Source: Rhodospirillaceae bacterium (GTDB lineage: Bacteria; Pseudomonadota; Alphaproteobacteria; UBA7985). Taken from it: DNA of 10,717 bases. Position numbers and translations under genes: made by a program. The DNA lies in contig PAFB01000011.1 in assembly GCA_002700865.1 (NCBI GenBank), forward strand, positions 1 through 10,717, in the 5' to 3' direction. The notes under the pieces are model-generated. The model was not told where the DNA came from. It worked only from the letters and a program-made list of their open reading frames with translations, and did no database searches. Positions 6,735 to 10,717 of the stretch are shown here, one piece after another (position 1 is the first letter of the stretch; each line of letters starts with the position of its first letter).

Positions 6735-7235
6735 ATGAATGAAACTGTTCAAGATCTCGCGGACCTGAACCAGCTCACCGGCGAAGGCGAGGCCGCAGCC
6801 GCTCCCGCACAGGCGCCAGCGCCAACGTACGAGCCGGTACGCGACGAATTCGGCCGCTCCTACGCCACGGGTCGCCGCAAAGAAAGTGCAGCGCGCGTCT
6901 GGGTTAAGCCCGGCACAGGTGTGGTGATGATCAACGGTCGCCCTATCGACCAGTACTTCGCCCGTCCAGTGCTGCAGATGATGCTGCACCAGCCCTTCCA
7001 GGTGACGGAGCGTCTGGGTCAGTTCGACGTGATGGCCACGGTTAAAGGTGGAGGCCTGTCTGGCCAGGCCGGCGCCGTCCGCCACGGCATTTCCCGCGCC
7101 CTGACCCTCTACGAACCGGAACTCCGCCCCTTGCTCAAGCAAGGCGGCTTCCTAACCCGCGACTCCCGCCGCGTCGAACGTAAAAAGTACGGCCGCCGGA
7201 AAGCCCGCCGGAGCTTCCAGTTCTCCAAGCGTTAG
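6735..7235 (+). CDS. rpsI: 30S ribosomal protein S9
   Basis: The 166-aa product carries an Ala/Pro-rich N-terminal extension (about residues 1-38), as is common in Alphaproteobacteria. The conserved S9 body begins at SYATGRRKESAARVWVKPGTG (42-62). GGGLSGQAGAVRHGISRAL (105-123) is the family signature, and the basic C-terminal tail RRVERKKYGRRKARRSFQFSKR ends in the SKR that reaches the decoding P-site tRNA. AAGGAA (6720-6725) gives a ribosome binding site 9 bases before the ATG. It is the second gene of the rplM operon and is followed by a strong terminator. Confidence 0.97.
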   Translation: MNETVQDLADLNQLTGEGEAAAAPAQAPAPTYEPVRDEFGRSYATGRRKESAARVWVKPGTGVVMINGRPIDQYFARPVLQMMLHQPFQVTERLGQFDVMATVKGGGLSGQAGAVRHGISRALTLYEPELRPLLKQGGFLTRDSRRVERKKYGRRKARRSFQFSKR

Positions 7236-7276
7236 AATGCATTGCTCAGTTTTCTTTCGGGGAAACGTTGAAATTC

Positions 7277-7307
7277 AAAGGGTTAGCCAAACGGCTAGCC
7301 CTTTTTT
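7277..7307 (+). terminator. Intrinsic terminator of the rplM-rpsI operon
   Basis: GGGTTAGCC (7280-7288) pairs with GGCTAGCCC (7293-7301) around an AAAC loop, with 8 Watson-Crick pairs and one G-U. The AAA before the stem can extend pairing into the six-T run at 7302-7307. It starts about 40 bases after the rpsI stop and is a textbook Rho-independent terminator. Confidence 0.92.
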
Positions 7308-7311
7308 CGTT

Positions 7312-7383
7312 GTAGCAGACCCGTAGCAGAATGCCGTAGCCATTGGCTGGGCGGCTAGTGCCGATAGCGGAACCGTAGCAGAA
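7312..7383. repeat. Cluster of short GTAGCAGA direct repeats
   Basis: GTAGCAGA occurs at 7312-7319, 7323-7330 and 7375-7382. The longer unit CCGTAGCAGAA is repeated exactly at 7321-7331 and 7373-7383, and a partial CCGTAGC lies at 7334-7340. The repeats fill the space just behind the rpsI terminator. They might be remnants of a recombination or attachment region at the edge of the copper module, but no recombinase gene is in the window. Confidence 0.5.
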
Positions 7384-7415
7384 CGGGGTAGGGTGGCGCT
7401 CGGTCTGAGGGTGAA

Positions 7416-7457
7416 ATCACGGTGTTCGAACACAGTGTTTCAAGACACTTTCGTGAT
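7416..7457. repeat. Branched palindromic structure in the convergent gap
   Basis: An outer inverted repeat ATCACG (7416-7421) / CGTGAT (7452-7457) encloses two hairpin-forming units. GTGTTCGAACAC (7422-7433) is a perfect 12-bp palindrome, and GTGTTTCAAGACAC (7435-7448) is an imperfect related one. Folded, this is a three-way junction. It lies between rpsI and the convergent multicopper oxidase gene, 63 bases after the latter's stop on the minus strand. It could help terminate the copper transcript, but it lacks a T-run. The rest of the gap (7458-7519) shows nothing recognisable. Confidence 0.5.
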
Positions 7458-7519
7458 GTTGAAGTAGTCGTCAGCCAGCCGCTTATCTCTCCAAAAAGCC
7501 TACGCCATCAAGAGCCCGC

Positions 7520-8944
7520 TTAGGTTACTTCATAGTGGGTGAACATGCCGCTGACCTGATGACCTAAGATGTGGCAATGCAGAGGCCACAAGCCTGGCCG
7601 GTCAAGTTTCATTGCGATGGTTGCCTTGGACCAAGCTTCGAAAGTGATGCTGTCTCTGAATGAGCCAACTTCGTGCTCAGCGGAAGAGGAGCTTTTGATT
7701 TGGACGTGCTGGCCGTGGAAGTGCATGACGTGATGAGTTGCCGAGTTGTTCAGCATCTCAACTTCGATCGTCTCGCCCACACGGCCCTTGAAGAGTGGCC
7801 CGAGACTGTTGTCGGCGACATTGTTGAAAAGCCAATAGCGGTGATTATCGACCAGTGTGCTCCAGTCTTGCCATTGACCGTCGACCATTCCCGCACCTTT
7901 TGAGTGGTCGCGGTGGGGTTCGGACATATCGAGTGTGATCTTTTGATGAGCACTGGTATCCGGCCGTAGTTCCAAAGGCATGTAAGGAGAAAATGCGTGC
8001 AAGGCATCAGCCAAAGAAACCGAGGCCTCAACCCCCAAGCCAAACTCAAAGCCCGTTCCCTTGCCGAAGAGTTCTTCGCCCAAGAATAGCGTAGCTCGGC
8101 CTGAGTCCATTGGTTCCACCAGCACATCAAGCCTTTGGCCGGGACCAAAAAACAGGGAGGACGTCAGCTCAAAAGGCTGACAGGTATAACCATCCATCGC
8201 AACAACCCATGCTCGAACGTTTTCGAAGCTGGGGCGGAATACTCGGCCTGTAGCTGCATTGAGCATGCGCAAGCGCGTGGCGCCCTGAAAGGCCAATTCC
8301 AAGCGAGGTTGGATACTTCCGTTGATGGTCAGCACACGCCCCTTTACGCCCGCGTGTCCCCACGCCAACCCGGGCTCAAGCTTGCTCCAGTCAACCTCGA
8401 AGGCGCCGGGACCAGTGCCTTTTACCGTCCAATCGTCCAGCACCATGACTTGTTCATGCATGACGGGTTCATCGAAGTTCTCGACGATCAAAGGCCCGTA
8501 AAGGCCCCGGGCAATCTGGTTCAGCGAATCATAGTGAGAGTGGAACCAATGCGTGCCCGGGTCGCGCAGGGGCACTTGGTAGTCAAAGGTCTCACCCGGA
8601 AGCACCAAGGGGCTGGCAAATTTACCCGACACGCCGTCCATGCCTTTGGAAACACGCAAGCCGTGCCAATGCACAGTCGTTGGGACCTCAAGCTGGTTGT
8701 GTAGCCGGGCGATTAGTCTGTCGCCCTGTCGACACCGGATGACCGCGCCAGAGCTGCCCGTGTCGTAGAGCCATCGCTCAAAGGGTCGAACTGCCTGTCC
8801 CAACGACGTTTGGTTGGCTTTGGCTATGAGATCCAGGGTCTGATTTGAGGTTGCTTGAACTGTCTTGGCAAATGACCCAAGGCTCGCCACACAAAGGCCT
8901 CCCGTAGCGACAGAAAGAACGGAGCGGCGGGAGAGGGAATTCAC
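7520..8944 (-). CDS. Tat-exported multicopper oxidase
   Basis: The 474-aa product has a twin-arginine signal (SRRSVL at residues 5-10, then a hydrophobic stretch ending near A31), so it is folded with copper before export to the periplasm. All four copper-ligand motifs are present: HWHG (92-95), HWFHSH (132-137), HVMHFHGQH (405-413) and HCHILGHQVSGM (456-467). They include the type 1 Cys457 and axial Met467. The protein should oxidise a substrate (Cu(I) or phenolic) with reduction of O2 to water. Given copC and copD upstream, detoxifying Cu(I) oxidation is the likely role. There is no long Met-rich insert as in E. coli CueO. The start is GTG at 8944, with GAGGT 6 bases upstream; an ATG start is not available nearby. 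It is last in the minus-strand operon, 49 bases after copD. Confidence 0.92.
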   Translation of the reverse strand: MNSLSRRSVLSVATGGLCVASLGSFAKTVQATSNQTLDLIAKANQTSLGQAVRPFERWLYDTGSSGAVIRCRQGDRLIARLHNQLEVPTTVHWHGLRVSKGMDGVSGKFASPLVLPGETFDYQVPLRDPGTHWFHSHYDSLNQIARGLYGPLIVENFDEPVMHEQVMVLDDWTVKGTGPGAFEVDWSKLEPGLAWGHAGVKGRVLTINGSIQPRLELAFQGATRLRMLNAATGRVFRPSFENVRAWVVAMDGYTCQPFELTSSLFFGPGQRLDVLVEPMDSGRATLFLGEELFGKGTGFEFGLGVEASVSLADALHAFSPYMPLELRPDTSAHQKITLDMSEPHRDHSKGAGMVDGQWQDWSTLVDNHRYWLFNNVADNSLGPLFKGRVGETIEVEMLNNSATHHVMHFHGQHVQIKSSSSAEHEVGSFRDSITFEAWSKATIAMKLDRPGLWPLHCHILGHQVSGMFTHYEVT

Positions 8945-8993
8945 GGCTTTACCTCGCGTTGCTGAGTAGCGGTTTTGGCGACGGGGCGCGACA

Positions 8994-9803
8994 TTACATA
9001 TCCGGACCAGTAGCGGTAAGGAATGCGGTCAAAGCGAGCACTGCTAGGGCTACAAACGCTTCGACCCTTAGGGCCCAAACAAATCCGGGCCGTCCGGTGA
9101 AGTAGAGTTTGTTGGCGGCGGCGATGGAGAGAATGGCGGCAACGGCAACGATCTTCATCAGCATACGGCGCTGATAGTCTTGGCTGAGGTCGAGTTGCCA
9201 GCTCGTGAATAGGCCAAAGAGCAGGCTTCCAGCCACAATGAGAACAGGAACAGCAAAGACAGCTTGGCGGCCAAAGGTTTCTCCGAAATGGTCTCGGTCT
9301 CCACTGTTGACGCTCAACAAAGGGATGAGCACCGATAGCCACCAGGCCGCGATAGCCAAGTGCAAGCCCACCAGCGTAGAGGTGATCCAGCGCGGTCCAA
9401 AGCTCAGGCTATGACCCTCCATCCCAAAACTAAACACCAGTAGGAGAGCCGGAATGAGCGTCGGCCAGCGCCACTTCATCAGCCAGCACAGCGCTAAAGC
9501 CAGCACGAGAAGGATGCGCAAGCCTCCGACCTGACCCACTGGTGTTTGCACCGCAATGCCAAGGAAATCGGGAGACAGCGCCATGCCCAAGTCTCCACCA
9601 GATATCGTCAGCAAGAATTGCGCGATCATGGCTATTGAGACACTGACAATGACTGCCCCACCGATGCCAACCTGTGCCGTCAAACGACGGTCAAAAAGGG
9701 AACCCTTGGGTACAGCAAGGCTTAGGCGCAGGAGCAGGGAGCCAGCGGCAAAAACCGTCGCTGCGTACAGCAAGAATCGCAGAAGGGGAGAGAGAAGCTC
9801 CAA
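8994..9803 (-). CDS. copD: CopD family copper resistance membrane protein
   Basis: The 269-aa hydrophobic product has about eight predicted membrane segments, at roughly residues 7-30, 43-67, 93-110, 113-128, 141-163, 181-201, 216-234 and 244-264. CopD-family marks are GMEGHS (127-132), LHLAIAAWWLSVL (147-159), and MKIVAVAAILSIAAANKLYF (216-235), the last matching the conserved K...N-K/R-L segment. CopD sits in the inner membrane and works with periplasmic CopC; direction of copper transfer (uptake in Pseudomonas CopCD) is not settled for this type of cluster. The start is TTG at 9803, with GAGG about 9 bases upstream, 15 bases after the copC stop, so coupling with copC is likely. Confidence 0.85.
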   Translation of the reverse strand: MELLSPLLRFLLYAATVFAAGSLLLRLSLAVPKGSLFDRRLTAQVGIGGAVIVSVSIAMIAQFLLTISGGDLGMALSPDFLGIAVQTPVGQVGGLRILLVLALALCWLMKWRWPTLIPALLLVFSFGMEGHSLSFGPRWITSTLVGLHLAIAAWWLSVLIPLLSVNSGDRDHFGETFGRQAVFAVPVLIVAGSLLFGLFTSWQLDLSQDYQRRMLMKIVAVAAILSIAAANKLYFTGRPGFVWALRVEAFVALAVLALTAFLTATGPDM

Positions 9804-9818
9804 AGGATCAGGCCTCGG

Positions 9819-10232
9819 TTATTCACTGACAGCGAAGTGAATATCGCCCTCCATCGTGTGGCCGTCGAGTGCTACAGCAATCCAATGAACCATGTAGACC
9901 CCGGCTTCCAGAGGGCTGAACCCTAAGGACACTTCGTCGACGAAGCTCTTGGGCAGATCAGAGGTTAGTTCGACAGCCGCTTGTCCTTCGATGTCGTGGT
10001 CCTGACCTTCCATCATGGTCTTCATGACGCTCTCCAGAGTCATGCCTTCTGGTGCCTGGTGCATATCAACACGAGTTAGCCGGACCTTTCGATCGAAAGT
10101 CAGGTCAAGAACTTCAAGACCAGCTTCAGCAGTGTCACCGGAAGAGGGCGTGCTTCCCGACATCTTCGAATGCGCTAAAGCAGACGTGGTCGCGATGAGC
10201 AGTAGGGCCAGAGCAGTGATGAAAGACTTCAT
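9819..10232 (-). CDS. copC: CopC family periplasmic copper-binding protein
   Basis: The 137-aa product begins with a Sec signal peptide (1-20) cleaved at ALA/H, leaving His21 as the mature N-terminal residue, the classic Cu(II) ligand of CopC. GSTPSSGD (26-33) and LTFDRKVRLTRVDM (44-57) follow. D123-G-H125 in ALDGHTMEGDIHFAV supplies the other expected Cu(II) ligands. The middle (57-80) is longer than usual and Met/His-rich (Met57, His58, Met64, Met70, Met73, Met74, His79), which might add a Cu(I) site; that is inference. It is transcribed with the small membrane protein upstream (17-base gap including coupling distance) and with copD downstream. Confidence 0.9.
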   Translation of the reverse strand: MKSFITALALLLIATTSALAHSKMSGSTPSSGDTAEAGLEVLDLTFDRKVRLTRVDMHQAPEGMTLESVMKTMMEGQDHDIEGQAAVELTSDLPKSFVDEVSLGFSPLEAGVYMVHWIAVALDGHTMEGDIHFAVSE

Positions 10233-10247
10233 AAATTAATTCTGTGG

Positions 10248-10430
10248 TTACAGTTGCTGTTCAGAGGCAATTGAAGCCGTATTATCTGGCCTTGGCTCGC
10301 GTAGCGCTTGCCAACCAATGAAGGACAGTAATCCCAACCATCCTACACCTAAGCCAATGCCAATCAACCGTACGGTCTTATTTCTCCAGCAGCGCAGACG
10401 CGTTTGGCCATCACTTTTGTTGGAGAACAT
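10248..10430 (-). CDS. Small single-pass membrane protein of the copper operon, unknown function
   Basis: The 60-aa product starts at ATG 10430; an in-frame TTG at 10463 would give 71 aa. It has a basic N-terminus (SDGQTRLRCWRNKTVR), one clear membrane segment (LIGIGLGVGWLGLLSFIGWQAL, about residues 22-43), and a short polar tail. By the positive-inside rule the N-terminus should be cytoplasmic. I do not recognise a family. Neither start has a good Shine-Dalgarno, so the start is uncertain. Support for a real gene is the membrane profile, and the 15-base gap to copC on the same strand, which suggests it is the first gene of the copper operon. Confidence 0.55.
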   Translation of the reverse strand: MFSNKSDGQTRLRCWRNKTVRLIGIGLGVGWLGLLSFIGWQALREPRPDNTASIASEQQL

Positions 10431-10463
10431 TGAAGAGAGAGCGCCGGTATCGGGCACTTCCAA

Positions 10464-10717
10464 CCATCGATGTGAGCGTGATCAACCTGCATTCGGGTTT
10501 CCTGAATTTTACCGAACCATCTTTGGCTAGCTGCCCTAAGGGCAGGTGTAACACCTCGTTTCATCAAATCACACTGATGTGAGGAAGAGGGAGCTTCATT
10601 CAGCAGTCTATTTGCAGCCATGCCATAACCTGATTTGGTGGGGTGCCTGCCGAAGTTTGGGGAGCTGCCTGTAGAGAGCCCGTCAAGGCTTTTCGTCAAG
10701 AGGAAACCTCATTCAGC
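10464..10717. other. Right-end stretch without a supported gene
   Basis: About 250 bases precede the copper operon. On the minus strand an open frame from TTG 10699 to 10364 exists, but it overlaps the small membrane gene, has no ribosome binding site and resembles no family, so I treat it as non-coding. The stretch holds overlapping palindromes (10531-10556), a tandem CTTGACG (minus strand, near 10681-10700), and a loose repeat of GCTGAATGA (minus strand; plus 10596-10604 and 10709-10717). Confidence 0.5.
10506..10556 (-). promoter_or_regulatory. Candidate promoter/operator of the copper operon with overlapping palindromes
   Basis: CTGCCCTAAGGGCAG (10531-10545) and AGGTGTAACACCT (10544-10556) are each perfect palindromes around a central A, and they share two bases; their centres are 12 bases apart. 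On the minus strand, TAAAAT (plus 10506-10511) is a 5-of-6 -10 match, with the first palindrome over its -35 region. Alternatively, GTTACA (plus 10547-10552) could be a -35 with the palindrome in the spacer, as in MerR-family control, but no good -10 follows. Copper control is expected from the operon; the factor is not identifiable. Confidence 0.4.

Noticed and set aside
6184..6735. 183-codon minus-strand frame over rplM
   Set aside because: It is antisense to an unambiguous L13 gene; no motif or ribosome binding site supports it.
8135..8704. 189-codon plus-strand frame inside the multicopper oxidase gene
   Set aside because: It is antisense to conserved copper-site coding sequence and shows no family features.
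10569..10582. TCACA-CTGA-TGTGA inverted repeat, reminiscent of CRP/FNR sites
   Set aside because: The half-sites are in the opposite order to a CRP site and the spacer is 4 not 6, so it is probably chance.
10364..10699. 111-codon minus-strand frame at the right end
   Set aside because: It has a TTG start without a ribosome binding site, no recognisable domain, and overlaps the small membrane gene and the candidate operators. A degraded gene cannot be excluded.
1..10717. CRISPR arrays, tRNA or rRNA genes, transposases, integrases
   Set aside because: None was seen on reading the window. No regularly spaced repeat array or cloverleaf tRNA was found, and none of the supported genes is a mobility gene.

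Overview
The window looks like an alphaproteobacterial chromosome segment. The clues are a DUF1476 protein (the F1-ATPase inhibitory zeta-subunit family, typical of Alphaproteobacteria), an S9 protein with the Ala/Pro-rich N-terminal extension common in that class, a two-domain NadM-Nudix protein, and a candidate promoter resembling the Caulobacter housekeeping consensus. A Caulobacterales/Hyphomonadaceae/Maricaulales-type organism is a reasonable guess, but sequence reading alone does not prove it.

Left part (1-3890), all on the plus strand. First comes a tightly overlapping cluster: the end of an XdhC-type molybdenum-hydroxylase accessory gene, a MocA-like nucleotidyltransferase and a TauE/SafE membrane exporter. 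It is followed by a phospholipid-type acyltransferase, the DUF1476 gene and a bifunctional NMN adenylyltransferase/Nudix gene with its own promoter candidate.

Middle (4050-6090), plus strand. An RsbW-like HATPase (candidate anti-sigma kinase) and an STAS anti-anti-sigma protein form a partner-switching pair. Next is a patatin-fold protein in which the oxyanion motif, the nucleophile motif (GxSxG) and the catalytic Asp motif have all been lost. It reads as a pseudoenzyme beside a switch module and is the most unusual item in the window. The ribosomal pair rplM-rpsI (6256-7235) follows, behind a palindromic -10-like element, and ends in a strong intrinsic terminator.

Right part (7236-10717). 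A 284-bp convergent gap holds short GTAGCAGA repeats and a branched palindromic structure. Beyond it lies a minus-strand copper-handling operon read leftwards: a small single-pass membrane protein, CopC, CopD and a Tat-exported multicopper oxidase. Upstream of the operon are two overlapping perfect palindromes that could be operators. The last 250 bases contain no gene I can support. The repeats, the accessory gene content and the position just behind a core ribosomal operon are compatible with a laterally acquired copper module, but no integrase or transposase is visible.
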